Source: Paraphaeosphaeria minitans
Lineage: Eukaryota; Ascomycota; Dothideomycetes; Pleosporales; Didymosphaeriaceae
Direction: 5' to 3'
Length of the DNA: 64,000 nucleotides
NCBI GenBank assembly: GCA_015832175.1
Contig: WJXW01000002.1
Location: 3,286,001-3,350,000 of the forward strand
Part shown: piece by piece, positions 1 to 11,487 of the stretch
Numbering within the stretch: position 1 is the first letter of the stretch
How the letters are laid out: each line of letters opens with the position of its first letter
Notes under the pieces: generated by a model
Told to the model about the DNA's origin: nothing
Database searches by the model: none
What the model saw: the letters and a program-made list of their open reading frames with translations, nothing else
Made by a program: the position numbers and the translations under genes

Positions 1-703
1 CTCACACCGCCCACCCCTCGTCCTGCGGACATAAAAAGTTGTCCGGGAAAACATCACGGCTTTTCTTGTGGCTGACGCCCCACGACTTTCCTCACTGGGT
101 GACCGAGAAGTCCCGACCTGTCAAATACATGACTTCCGACGTCTCCTGGGGAGGTGAAAGCGTCTCGTCGGTAAATACATGGCGTTTCGTGGTCTATGGG
201 TTGTGTGTCCTAGCTGGGGACCGAAAAAACGTTCCAAAACGGCGGAATGCCTGCTCTCGGCCGCGAAAAGATAGGTAGAGCCCAGGTAGACATGGGTTTT
301 GGTATGAAGTTGGCGTTTCAAGCCACCTATCGCCATGTCCCGTGATCATCGTCTCTTTCTGGGAGACTATAAAGGGTGGCGACGGGTGCATGTCTCTCCT
401 GTGTTGGAATACACATGTCGACGGCGAGGACGACACGGTGCCGGCGTGCTGGGGACCGGAAGAAAACCGGGTTTCGGGTCCATGGTGCGCGATTGGGGGC
501 GGCTCGAAATTTGCAGTTTGCAACTCGAATTGCTCGTGTTGTCTGTGAACCATTTGAAAAAAAGCATTCACATTAATTACATGGCTCTCTCTCTCTCTCT
601 CTCTCTCTCTCGACAACCAAAACCGATGTTGTTTTGATCTTCGTGTGCTCTCCACCCACACAACATACAACCACCGCACACCCAGCGCAGACGAAGCGCT
701 TGA
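1..703. other. Gene-free left flank with CT microsatellite
   Basis: I see no supported gene here; the short open frames overlap on both strands and resemble no family I know. The only structured element is a perfect (CT)13 run at 585-610. Base composition is normal, unlike the AT-rich block that starts at 850. Confidence 0.6.
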
Positions 704-846
704 CCCTCGAACAACTTCATCAAATCATTTAACATACCCTACTACCCAGTTCCTAAGTATATTAAGAAGTCCGACTTACGCAATGCCGCCGTCTTCGCGT
801 TTAGCGATAATGCTAAGCGCGCGAACTACACTACAGTACTTGCAAC

Positions 847-849
847 TTA
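847..849. repeat. TTA target-site duplication, left copy
   Basis: TTA directly precedes the left terminal inverted repeat and matches TTA at 10999-11001 after the right one. A 3-bp TWA duplication is the hallmark of PIF/Harbinger integration. Confidence 0.8.
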
Positions 850-887
850 GGGCCTGTTCGGTAGACGTGATCTGGAGGCTTGATCTC
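850..887 (+). repeat. Left terminal inverted repeat of the Harbinger element
   Basis: The first 24 bases match the inverted right end with two G/A differences. After a 13-bp gap relative to the right end, matching resumes through GGCTTGATCTC. It is therefore an imperfect repeat of about 37 bp. Confidence 0.8.
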
Positions 888-1479
888 ATCTCGATTACTA
901 GATCCAGTTAGGCTCACATTAAGATCACACCGTGTTTGGTTCGAGCGTGATCTTAACGTTATAAATAGAGGTCTAATCTAAGAGTAATTAACTAGCTAAA
1001 TTAAACCCTACTAGTGCTAATAAGATCTATGTTTATACCTATTTAAGCGTAAAATTATAAGTTAAACTAAGTATAAAGTTAGAAGGTCTATCTCGCCTAA
1101 TCTTAGAGCTTTTTAACACTGTAATATTTAGTAGAGAGGCCCTTATAGGCGTTATAAGAGTGTTAATAGTAATAACTTTAGTATTAATTAACGCTGTAGA
1201 GAGGACCGCAGCTCTACCTATAGGCGTAAATAAATGCGTAGAGGATATATGCCTAGGTCTAGCTTAGCTAGCTAAGTGTCTTATTAATAACCTATACTTA
1301 TATAAGGAGACGTAACTCTAGCAGAGCACCTTTACAGCTCTTATTACTTACTATAGATAACACGTTAAAGATAGCTAATAAATTAAGGTTAAGGAAAAAG
1401 TATTTATATTTCTATATATCTACACGCAAGAAGCTAGGTAGTAAAAAGCTAAACACTACTATAGGCACTTACTAAGCAT

Positions 1480-2420
1480 AATTACTATATATATATATAG
1501 AGATTTTACCTAATTTTTACTAATGTTAGTAGTAACTTTTATAAAGTCCTTACTGCGGTCCTTTTACTATATCTAGAAGTTGTATATTTGCCCTCTAGCG
1601 CCTGCCTAGAGGCTATACGTAATAACCTAAAATATATACCTTTCTTTAAGGACTATATAAGAGCTCTTAATAGGTTGAACTTTAAGGTCTATATACTAGT
1701 AGACGACTCTAAATAATATAGAAATTGCTATAAATACCTCTCCTAAAACGTATTAGCAGCTGTTAACTTTAATATAAACTTTATATATATCTTAGCTAGC
1801 TAGGAGGGCAGTGCTTATAACGCCTAGGTGCTTATAGACGCTTATTAATAAGGATTTACAGCTCTTCTAGGTAAATATTATCTAGTGGACGCTAGATATA
1901 TAAACAGCGATATAACGCTTATACTATATTATAGTATACACTATTACCTTTAAGAGATAGCGCAACTACTAGATAGTAGGCCTTAAATAGTAGAGAAGCT
2001 GTTTAATTACTAGTATAGTAGTCTTTAAAATATTATTAAGTGTACGTTTAGCGTTTTTAAGCGTTATTAGAGGATTTTTAATAGGTCTTATAAGTTTAAT
2101 ATTATAACTTAGGTTAAGCTTATATACGCTCTTATAGCTATATATAATTTAATTAATTAAATAGGCAGCGTAAGTAAGGACTTTAAGTAGCTACCTGCGT
2201 ACGCTAGTAAGTAGTATAAAAACTTTTTTTAATAGGTTACTATTATAAAGGATTAACGCCTAATAAATTAGCCTTTAATAAGGGAGGAGTACGAGTCGTA
2301 GCGCAAAGAGATAGCAGAGGAGATATAGGCGTTATATAAATAAGTAATTTAGAAAAGTAAGGTATAGGAGAGAAGGCGTAGGTTACTAGAGTAGTAATAC
2401 TATAAAAGGTGAGCAAAATA
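1480..2420 (+). pseudogene. Harbinger DDE transposase remnant
   Basis: Conceptual translation, ignoring stops, follows the DDE_Tnp_4/HARBI1-like pattern. A block FKDYIRALNR stands where active relatives carry the first catalytic aspartate (ALDG). It is followed by KVYILVDDSK, YRNCYKYLS, NVLAAVNFNINF and EGSAYNA (normally EGSAHD). Further on come GKYYLVDARY (normally LADAGY), then VEKLFNY, CTFSVFKRY and VKLIYALIAIYNLIN. Many tryptophan, glutamine and arginine codons have become stops, and aspartate or glycine codons have become asparagine or arginine, all consistent with C-to-T and G-to-A changes. The first catalytic aspartate, near 1669, reads Asn. The ends are approximate because no start or stop can be trusted. 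Confidence 0.75.
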
Positions 2421-2649
2421 CTAACTAGCGCATAGACTACTATTACTAGTCTTAGCGCATTACGCTAATCTACTTTTATATACTTATTAACTTTCTATAG
2501 AAACTCTATAACTTACTCTTTCTTTTTTAACTTACTATTACCCTCCTAAGTTAGCCTAATAGCGTATAGCCGCAGCTACTTATCGCGTAGGACACCTAGC
2601 TACTTATTTACCTTATTCTTTACCTAGGTTTTCTGCACTAATTAAGGCT

Positions 2650-3133
2650 TAAGACTTAGATAGAGCTTAGTAACAAAAAGTAACTTAAAATACTTAGTAA
2701 TTAGTATTTTTAAATAGTAATCTAGAACGCTGTATATTTTTATAAAATAATTAATTACCTTTTACTAGGAATTCTTTAATAGAGCTTCTACTAATCCTCT
2801 AATTTCTATAGCTATATTACTAACCTACTTACTTAACTTATTAGCTAAAGTTATTTTTTTATAAGATCTTTTCGCTGTAGTTAGCGTCTCTATACGCCTT
2901 TTATAAGGCCCTAAAGTCTCTACCTTATTACTATCCTCTTTACTATTACTTTTAACTATTGCTATAATTAATTAATTAATATCTCTTACCCTAGCTCTAT
3001 TAGTAATTACGCTATTAAATAGTCGCTAGTGTAGGTTCTTATATACTAGAGGCTTTATATAATATTTTTAAGTATCTAGGTGTTTCTTAAAGTACTCTAT
3101 TAGCGCCTAGCTATCTTCTATAATAACGCTAAA
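2650..3133 (-). pseudogene. Myb/SANT-like second ORF of Harbinger, distal part
   Basis: On the minus strand, ignoring stops, the frame reads IEDSQALIEYFKKHL, YYIKPLVYKNLHQRLFNSVI and then a basic acidic tail. This resembles the Myb/SANT-like DNA-binding partner protein that accompanies fungal Harbinger-type transposases. It is cut at 3133 by the Copia insertion and continues at 10369. In these elements the second protein is thought to help the transposase bind its ends. Confidence 0.55.
3129..3133. repeat. CTAAA target-site duplication, left copy
   Basis: The five bases before the left LTR match those after the right LTR (10364-10368). A 5-bp duplication is the usual product of Copia integrases and fixes both borders of the retrotransposon. 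Confidence 0.85.
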
Positions 3134-3372
3134 TGTCTGTACAGTTTATCGTATAAGTAGCACTGGGTAAAGTAAGGGCCTGCCTACCTGTAGGGACCCG
3201 CATAAGGACCCACTACTTAGGTTAGCGCTAAGAGGCAGAGACTTTATAAAGCCCTTAGTGCCCCCTTTGTACGATAGACTAGACGTAATTAATTAAACCT
3301 ACTTCTTACCCTTTATATAATAGTATACTATTAACCCTTAAATGCTTAATTATAGATTAAGCCAAACTAACA
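3134..3372 (+). repeat. Left LTR of Copia element
   Basis: It begins TGTCTGTACAG and ends ACTAACA. It is paired with 10126-10363, and the middle third is almost identical between copies. Confidence 0.93.
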
Positions 3373-3460
3373 CTAATTAGTAGTTAATTCTAATTAACTG
3401 TAAACTAGCAAGGTCTAAAGACAGAGCGCCCTGTGAGCTAAATGCGTAGGCTCTATATTA

Positions 3461-3690
3461 TTACCTTTACTAGAGATTAAATTTTGGATTGTATAATAAG
3501 TAGAAACAAAGCGCACATATTTATAAAGAGTTGTATAATCTAGTCTAAGCTATTCTACAGAAAAGAAAAGAGATAATACCTTTACTAGAGATTAAATTTT
3601 AGATTATATAATAAGTAGAAATAAAGCATATACATCTGTAAAGAGTTGTATAATCTAGTCTAAGCTATTCTATAGAAAAGAAAGGAGATA
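3461..3690 (+). repeat. 115-bp tandem duplication in the Copia leader
   Basis: Two adjacent copies with a 115-bp period start at about 3462 and 3577. Each begins TACCTTTACTAGAGATTAAA and ends in a run like GAAAAGAAA. They differ mostly by transitions. They lie between the left LTR and the first coding remains. Confidence 0.8.
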
Positions 3691-3714
3691 GTAAGCACAT
3701 TCATAACTCTAAAA

Positions 3715-3812
3715 AACACGTTGCATAATTAAACTAGTGACAACTAAACGTAAACACGTCGCACAATTAAACTAGTAATAACTAAACACAGACATGCCGC
3801 ACAACTAAGAAA
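3715..3812 (+). repeat. 38-bp tandem repeat in the Copia leader
   Basis: Two full units and a partial third with a 38-bp period. Each opens AACACGTNGCA-like and contains ATTAAACTAGT. The function is unknown; such leader repeats are common in LTR elements. Confidence 0.65.
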
Positions 3813-4079
3813 GATAATAATAATATAGCCTTAAAACTAGGAGACTTCCTAGAGGAACTATAACCTAAGAATATCGCATAATAATTAATACTACCTCCTT
3901 AGTAAGAAGATAAAGCAATATGGCTTTAATAAGTAGAGGAAGTAATAAATATTAAAGCTATTACCTTAAAAGGAGAGATTGCATAAAAGTACTAAGTAGA
4001 TAGAGTAGATCTACACAGCTACCTACCTCTTTCTCTAAAATAGCTAAACACTTATATAGTATATATAATCGCGCAATAT

Positions 4080-7000
4080 CGCGCAAGCAGTCTTAAAGGT
4101 AAAGAGATAATCTCTTCTTTTACTAAAGATTTTAATAACTAGAAGAAGAGAACCTTTAATAAGATTAGTTATATAGTAAGAAGAGAGCTTATTGCTTTTC
4201 TTATAAAGGAAGGCTTTATTACTACTGATTCTATAATAAAGGACACCTATATAAAGAAACTCTTTAAACTATTACAGCTTAACTATAAGCTATAGACCCT
4301 TCACATAATAACGCTATAATTATAACCTAAACTACTTTGCACGATCCTAATAATATAACCTATACTATCTGTAGGTAATGTATATACATATAAAGCACAG
4401 CTAGGGCCTATCCCTATACATGCGAGGATAGAGACACTATATATAGAGCTACACTAGTAGTAGTAGCCTAAAACCTAGACTACTTTTACCTAACAAACTA
4501 TATTATATAAAGAGGCTAGACACTCCTAGTCTCCTTAACAACTAGGAGATTATACTTATATTTAGCTAGACAAGATTATTCTCTTTTAGAAGGCTTAGAG
4601 TAAAGAGAATAACTACACTAGTAGGCTGTATAATATCCTAGCAGATAAGGTAAAAGTCTTTAGAGAACTATGTTATAGGCTAAGTATACTATAGGACTAG
4701 TATATAAATATCTTCTTAGGAATCCTTTCTAATTGTGTGAGTACCTACTACCTATATAATATTAGACTAGGACTTCTATAGGATGAATTATATAATAGAC
4801 TAAATAGGCACTTTAACACTAATGTTAATTACAATTAGTACTAGATAGACTAGACTACTCTTACCTTTAAACGCTATAAAAGGGATAATCTAGCTGCTAC
4901 ATTGTATAAGGCCCTAGAAGTAATAATTAATAAGCTTACCTTAGCCTAAAGGGCTTTTAGATAAGGCTTTAGTAGTAAACTATAACTATATACTACTATT
5001 ATATAAGTATACTGCGGCTATCCTAACCTTAAATAAGCTATGTTTAACTCTAAAAATATAGTAGAAGGCTTACTTAGCGACCTTTATGTATTACTCTAAG
5101 TTACTAAAGATAGGAAGAAGTTACAGTTCCTCTAAGATAGTAAAGAGATATACTATACTAATTAATAATATAATAATCCTAATTACATAAGAGGATCTAG
5201 CCCCTCTAGAGGTAGATTAACCTTTAGACTAAAAAAAAGGGGTAACTTTAGAAGTTTAAGCTCTCGCATAAAGTAGAAATACTTTATATACTATAAAGAA
5301 GAATACTAGTCTACTAACTATCTACTAAGGGATACCTAGTAAGCTAGAAGGTAATATATATTATTGTACACTAACTTCTATAAATATAAACCCTCTGCTA
5401 TAGATGTATAAGCATATATCCTTAATTTTAAAGGAGAGCTAGAGGAAGAAGACTATTACACAAAAGAGGAGGAAGATAAATAAGACTAATAGAGTAATAA
5501 AGAAGAAGTATAGAAGGCTACCTTATACTTTACTTCTACTGCCTACCTTTATCGCATAACTGGCGAAGACATCTAACATAGTAAGGATAATAAGAATATA
5601 GAGGAACCTATATAACTGTTTACTCTAGCTAGTTAGTATTATACAAAGTACTAAGGAGAACTCTAGGATATAGGCACTATATAAGTGTCTATAGTAAAAA
5701 AGGACTAGCTTACTACCTACTTACATAAAAACCTAACTACTAAAGTAGACTAGTTACTAGGATCTACTAATATTAGCTTTAGAGGATAGGGTTCCTAGAT
5801 ATCTCTAGACACTATATAAATTACTAACCCTATAGAAATAGTAACCTACTATATCCTTAACTCCCTAACACTATTCCTGCTATCGCTAGCAGATGCTAAT
5901 AGACTTAGGGTATACTTTAATAACATCCTAGATATTATTATACAAAGGGACAGTATAATAGTCCTAGTTATATAAAAGTAAGGTCACCCCTTCTTTAATC
6001 TTAGTAATAAGGAATTAGCTCTCTTCTTTATAAAGATAGAACTCTAACGCCTACACCGCTATTTTAGATACTCTTAGATAGAAAGACTATATAAGCTTCT
6101 TACTTAGGTAGGGCATAAAGTAGAGAGCTCTATACTAGAAGAAGTAAGAAAGTTCTATTACTACTACTAGTTATATAACTAAGCGCTAAGACGCTTTAAG
6201 TTCTCTATTTAAGATAACTTATACTTTAACTATAAAATTATTATTAATGTCGTATAAATTAGTGAAAGGGATGTCTTATATATTATTAATATAGACATAT
6301 CCTTTTAGGTAGCCTAATTCCTAAGATTAATAACTATATAAGACACCTAGGATGCCTTAATAAGATGCTAGATTAATATATACTAAGGCCTACTAGATTA
6401 TATTATCTATAACCTAGGAACTAACTTTACTTCTAATAAGTTTTAGAATTATATAAAGATAGTTGGGGCAGAATGTAGGTAAATGCTAGTAAAGGCACAC
6501 TAGGCTGTAGGTAAGATTAAAAGAGTATATACACTACTATACTAAGCGTATAATATTCTAAGAGCTAAGATTAATAGTTGTATAGATAATAAGATAGTGC
6601 TATAGATAGTAGTAAAGACACTAAATAACACAGCTAGGCCTAATAGTATAGTACCTACCCTCCTAGTTTTTAGTGCCTACTTAAGGATTAATAAGAACTC
6701 TCTACTTTTACTAGAACTAATTGCCTAAGCTAATGCAGTTTAGAAAGTAATAAAAATACTTAAGAAGGATAGAGCTAAAGTTAAAGTTACTTATATAATT
6801 AACACTAGAAACAGCCTATTATTACATAGAACCCTTACACTCCCACTAGACTCTAAAGTTATAGCCTAGAGAGAAAAGAAGGGATAGTAAGGACTGTATA
6901 AGATTAAGAGTATTAAAGAAAGAGATATTATCCTAGAGCTTAAAAATAAACCTCTAAAACTGTACTATATATAGGTTAAACTATACCATCGCGCAACTAA

Positions 7001-8810
7001 AGATAGTATATAGGAACTATAGGATGTAAATACTCCTATAACTGCACGAATTAAAGCTCTAAAGCTAAGGCTAAGGGGAAGACCTAGGAAGGACTAAACT
7101 ACTATAGTTATATAATTAGGTGAAGCTTAATAAAGATTAGGAAGACTAAACACCTAGTTTATTACTTAAAAAGAAAAGGATAATTTTAAGCTTACACTAA
7201 AGCTTTGTATAGATGGCGTTATTACTACACCTAGCTAGCCCTTTAAAGAATTAGATGTAGCAGAAATAAATACCCTTATTACTAATAGCACTTTTAAAAT
7301 CTTGTTATATAACCCTAATAAATAACTTGGCTATATCTTTAACCTACGTCTTGTACGAGAGATTAAAGGTAAGATAACCTAACTATATAAGAAATTAAGA
7401 CTTGTCTTTACTAGCTATTTAGACAAAGAAAAAGAGAAAATCCTTATATAATCCCCTACTATCTAGCGTATAAGCTAGAGGTTACTATTAGCTCTTTTTA
7501 TAACACTAATTTAGTTATATAATATGCATATTAAGCTTAGGGACATTACTTAGGCCTATATATAGTCTACTAATAAACTTCTTTGTATATTGTACGCCTA
7601 ACCACTAGTAGAAATGCGCGATTTCTTCCTACTAAACACAATTCTGCAAGTTATATAACTTTTATATAGTGTAGTAGAATTAGGTCTCTACTAGTTTAAG
7701 ACATACTATAACTACTATAAGAAGAAACTAAGGATGCATGTGTTAACATATAACCTATGCTTACTTATTATAGATAAGGGACCTAAGATGTTTAGCATTA
7801 CTAGACTCTAGACTAATAATACCCTTAGTGTGATTATAGAAAGCTTTATATAATAAGAAAAGGAGCAGCTCTATACTGTAAAGTTTTGTGTGAAGGATAA
7901 AAGTGTCTTAATATAAGATAGGGTAATTAAGTTTAATAGAGGCAAAATCCAACTTATCTAGAGTATTATTACCCTAGAATAGAAGGAATAGGCTAAAAGC
8001 CTTTATATAATTAATCCTTAGGATAAAGACGCTATACACTAATATATCGCATAATAAGTAAGAGGTGTATATATCTCTTTAGTTTACTAACTAGAAGTAA
8101 TATTTAACCTATCTATTACCGCGCAAATAATAGTACTAACAGAAGAAGATATTAAGGCACTAAACATACGTTTAAACTAGTAAATTTAGAATATATAAAG
8201 AGGACTAAAATTTATTCCACTTAATCTAGGTTGCACGAAGCTGTTTATCTTTACAAATGGCTCTTTTACTAATAATAGAGACCTAAGCTTATAGCTTAGC
8301 TTTGTTATTATGCTAGTAGAGGAACATCGCACAACAACTTAGGACTTTAAGATCTGTAGTAATATTATCTACTAGAACTTAGTAAAGTGTAAAAGAGTAA
8401 CTAGAAGTGTTCTAGTAAGCGAATTGTATAGTCTAGTAGGCAGTTTTAATAATGTAATTATATTAAGTATAACACTGTAACAGATTATATAAACACTTTA
8501 GATCCCCCTAATTCCTATTATAGTTTATACTAACTTAAAATCCCTGTATAAATGCTTTATACGACTAGGTACTACAAACAAAAAACGCCTTATAATTAAT
8601 ATTATGTTAATTAGGGAGTTGTATGAAAAACAGGAAATCACGGAAATTAGGTGGATTAATAGTAAAGACAATTCTACTAATACTTATATAAAGAAAGCAC
8701 CTAACTAGGCACTCTAAACACTAATCTTAACAAATAAACTACACATTGCTGTTAAGGCTTTAGTAGATAGAATTAATAAGGACTATACGATAGAGTAATT
8801 ACTCTGCTGT
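4080..8810 (+). pseudogene. Copia polyprotein remnant (gag-integrase-RT-RNase H)
   Basis: Integrase similarity runs from about 6190 to 7000. It includes FKFSI, a YNLGTNFTSNKF block (GTNF) and VPTLLVFSAYLR near 6650, then LELKNKPLKLYY. Reverse transcriptase runs from about 7250 to 8060, with FNLRLVREIKGK, SPTIQRISQRLLLAL-like text and ITQAYI. Position 7815-7820 encodes Asn-Asn where the catalytic pair of this clade is Asp-Asp (QTDDTL). RNase H runs from about 8220 to 8800, with LFIFTNGSFTNN, CKRVTRSVLVSELYSL and KRLIINIMLIRELYE. The gag-like part before 6000 is too decayed to place. In-frame stops occur throughout, so no protein can be made. Confidence 0.8.
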
Positions 8811-10125
8811 ATAATATTTCTTTTGTTATTTTACTTACTATTTTTAAAAAAAAAAAAAATTTTTTTTCTGTCTAACTTGCTACAACTTTGTATAGACACA
8901 TTCATTTTTAGGCTGTATAAGCCCTACTACTAATTTAATATTACAGTTTTATTATAAGAAAGGGAACACATTATAGGAGATTATATAAAAATATTAAAGA
9001 ATATATTTTCTGTATTAATAATTTAGATATCTTAAGACTAGGCCTACCTACCCCTTTGTGCGACGAAGACATTTACCCCCCCCTATATATAACGCTTATA
9101 ATAAGCACTGTGCGACTTCTATACGTAGGCGCCGCATAATCTAGACTTATAACCTAGAATTGCACGATAATCTAGGAACACCTAATTACTAGTATTAGTA
9201 GTGCTATATAAGTAAGTATAAGACTTATTTTAAACTTGGCCGCGCGACTAAATAAGTACCGCTTACTAATATCTCTTACGTTATATAACGTGAGCAGCCT
9301 ACTACTAGAGGTTTATACTAACTAGAATTTACATAATAATGTCCTGGGAGGGCATCTAGGCCACCCTGGCCTTTTTGTCCTACACCTGTTAGCATTATAC
9401 AATAAAAATAAAGATACTCTAGAGGATTTATTGTACGTTTACTGCTAGGCTCTATATAAAGGCCCTTATACTAGGCGAACTAGTAGGGAGGTTAACCTAA
9501 ATGCACGATCTAGTCTAGCCTATAATAACTAGTATAAAGACACTAGTAGTAAGGGCACTAGCGCCTAATAGACTAATAGTGTTATTAGCTATTATATAAT
9601 AGTAAGTATGTATATATGTGTGTATGTCTTATTAAAAATTAGCATCGTACGAAAAAGCTATATATATTTACTAGTAATAGAGCACTAGCTACTAGACACT
9701 AGGACACTAAAAAGAATAAGGTAAGAAGGGAGGAAGGTATACGTATATTAAAGTAGGATAAAGAAGAGAGGGTTTAGGGGAGCTAGGAGACATTCTTTTA
9801 TACCTACTTACTAAGACCTAGCGCTAAGTATTGCATCGCTTAACACTCTACCTTCTATTTACGTATAAGGCATATGCCTAGAAAGAGCCTTATTATATAA
9901 TGCGGCTCTGCTACTATATAAGGGGGTAAGGTAAAAACTAAGTAGGTTAGCTGTTACTACCTATTTGTATAAGAGTAGGTGTAAATAGGACCTCTACTGT
10001 ATAGTAACACTGCACCTACTCTACAACCTATTCTAATAGGAGAAGGCTAACTATATAGATAGAGAAGAATAGGAAAGGGAAGCGTATAATAGATATAGGC
10101 TATTGCATAAAAGAAAAGTTGCTAG

Positions 10126-10363
10126 TGTCTATACAGTTTATTATATAAGTAGCACTAGGTAAAGTAGGGGCCTACCTACCTATAGGGACCCGCATAAGGA
10201 CCCACTACTTAGGTTAGCGCTAAGAGGTAGAGACTTTATAAAGCCCTTAGTGCCCCTTTGTACGATAGACTAGACATAATTAATTAAACCTACTTCTTAC
10301 CCTTTACATGATAGTATACTATTAACCCTTAAATGCTTAATTATAGATTAAGCCAAACTAACA
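10126..10363 (+). repeat. Right LTR of Copia element
   Basis: It begins TGTCTATACAG and ends ACTAACA, followed by CTAAA (10364-10368), the right target duplication. Confidence 0.93.
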
Positions 10364-10368
10364 CTAAA

Positions 10369-10720
10369 CTTATTTATAGTAAATCTAGAGAAGTTATTTA
10401 GCTTTTACTAGACTTTCTAGTCTGCCTTATAGCTATTATAGTAATTTTTACACTACTAAATAGATAACACTACGCCTAGCAGAGACACTAAGGCTACTTT
10501 TTTAGCTACTACGCGCTACGCTATTACTTTATAACTAGTATTTATATATTACTTATAGTCCTCTACCTACTCTATAAGCGCTAAGAGGAGTGTCTTAATT
10601 ATATATAGTAACTATAGACTTTAACCCTAGCTCCCTCTAGGCGTTAGTAACGCTGTAAACGTTAATAGAGATAATACTAGCGTCTATAATAAAAGAAAGA
10701 GAGTTAACATTAGTAATAAA
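10369..10720 (-). pseudogene. Myb/SANT-like second ORF of Harbinger, proximal part
   Basis: Minus-strand continuation of the frame cut at 3133. Ignoring stops it reads a helix-rich segment ending KLNNFSRFTINKF. This joins directly to VIIEDSQALIEYF on the other side of the retrotransposon once one CTAAA copy is removed. The trihelix-like spacing of aromatic residues (a CKNYYNSYKAD block) fits a Myb/SANT-like DNA-binding fold. The start is not identifiable. Confidence 0.5.
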
Positions 10721-10949
10721 GTAGGCGTTAAGCTCTATAAAAGCTCTCGCAATGCCTTACACGCTAGAGTACTTAGAGTTAGTATAGAGGATTAATTAAT
10801 AATAACACTAAAGTTTAACAAAATAAGACTTTTAGATAGGTAGTTACTAAACACAGGTTAATCTAGATACGTTAGAAGCAGGTCTTTAGAATAATTTGTA
10901 TAGCTACACTAACAAAAAATTCTACGCCAGCGCTTTACTGAAACCAGGC

Positions 10950-10998
10950 GAGATCAAGCCCAGATCACGATTTGAGATCACGCCCACCGAACAGGCCC
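10950..10998 (-). repeat. Right terminal inverted repeat of the Harbinger element
   Basis: Inverted match to 850-887. It ends CGAACAGGCCC and is followed by the TTA target copy at 10999-11001. Confidence 0.8.
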
Positions 10999-11487
10999 TT
11001 ACATGCGCTGCGCGCAGAACTTAGCAAAGCTTCCTAAAAACTATACAAAAGATAAGAACAAGCGCTGTAACTATTGCGTTAAGGGCAATCGTAGTAGCTG
11101 TAACTTAGTATGTCTAGAGTCGCGCGATGCACATGCGCTTCAGCTAATATCTATAGGTACTAAAGGCGATAAACAGGCGCTTTAATCGCTTATACGCCCT
11201 TCGTAATCGCTATTACATTGCGGTTATAGAGACCCTAGGCGGATAGCGCAAAGCGGATAAGCGTGTAAAGGCAACAGGCTAAAAGCTAGCTCGTTGCTAA
11301 AAGCAGTTTAACTTAGAGCTAGCTAACCGCCAGCGTATTGCAGCTCGTGTTGGTACACCCATAGGTGTGGCGACCCAGGTGCCCACCACCAGCCCTCAGT
11401 ACTTAGGCTTGATCCTGGTGGAGCAGCGTCGGATTGCCAATGCTCTTGAGGCGGTTGTTCCCCTCATGCAGCAAATGGTAAGTTCGC

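Larger units (their letters stand above)
3134..10363 (+). mobile_element. Ty1/copia LTR retrotransposon, RIP-mutated, nested in Harbinger
   Basis: Two direct repeats of 239 and 238 bp that begin TG and end CA enclose a 6.75 kb interior, flanked by a perfect CTAAA duplication. The interior encodes, in plus orientation and with many stops, integrase, then reverse transcriptase, then RNase H. That order separates Copia from Gypsy. The two LTRs differ at roughly a dozen sites. All are transitions of the C/T or G/A kind except one C missing from a C run, and most lie in CpA/TpG contexts, so RIP rather than age explains much of the divergence. It lies inside the second gene of the surrounding DNA transposon, so it arrived later. 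Confidence 0.93.
850..10998. mobile_element. PIF/Harbinger-type DNA transposon, RIP-mutated, carrying a nested Copia
   Basis: Both ends begin with the same inverted motif GGGCCTGTTCGGT and are flanked by TTA. Known PIF/Harbinger and Tourist elements start with a very similar GGGCCTGTTTGG-type end. Subtracting the nested retrotransposon and its target duplication leaves about 2.9 kb. That is a normal size for an autonomous element with two genes: a DDE transposase on the plus strand and a Myb/SANT-like protein on the minus strand. The sequence is very TA-rich and stop-ridden while CpG is retained, as expected from RIP acting on CpA. GTGATC motifs recur just inside both ends (about 867, 923 and 944 on the left; several in the last 50 bp on the right) and may be transposase binding sites. 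The element is almost certainly dead by itself. Confidence 0.85.
704..11185 (+). pseudogene. Small host ORF split by the transposon insertion
   Basis: If the transposon (850-10998) and one TTA copy are removed, the frame open from 704 to 849 joins exactly in frame to 11002-11185. It reads through a TAC codon at the junction and gives about 109 codons with no internal stop. The protein contains the stretch KRCNYCVKGNRSSCN, a cysteine-rich C-x2-C...C pattern, flanked by basic residues and an alanine-rich helix-like N-side. No in-frame ATG precedes 849, so the true start lies in another exon or is lost. Downstream of 11185 the sequence up to about 11480 seems to continue the same gene in a decayed, stop-ridden form. 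I do not recognise the family by name; the pattern suggests a small dispersed cysteine-motif protein. Seen: frame continuity across the empty site. Inferred: that it was a gene when the transposon landed. Confidence 0.5.

Noticed and set aside
3461..3812. Direct repeats that might be read as a CRISPR-like array
   Set aside because: Units are contiguous without unique spacers and sit inside a retrotransposon leader in a fungal genome.
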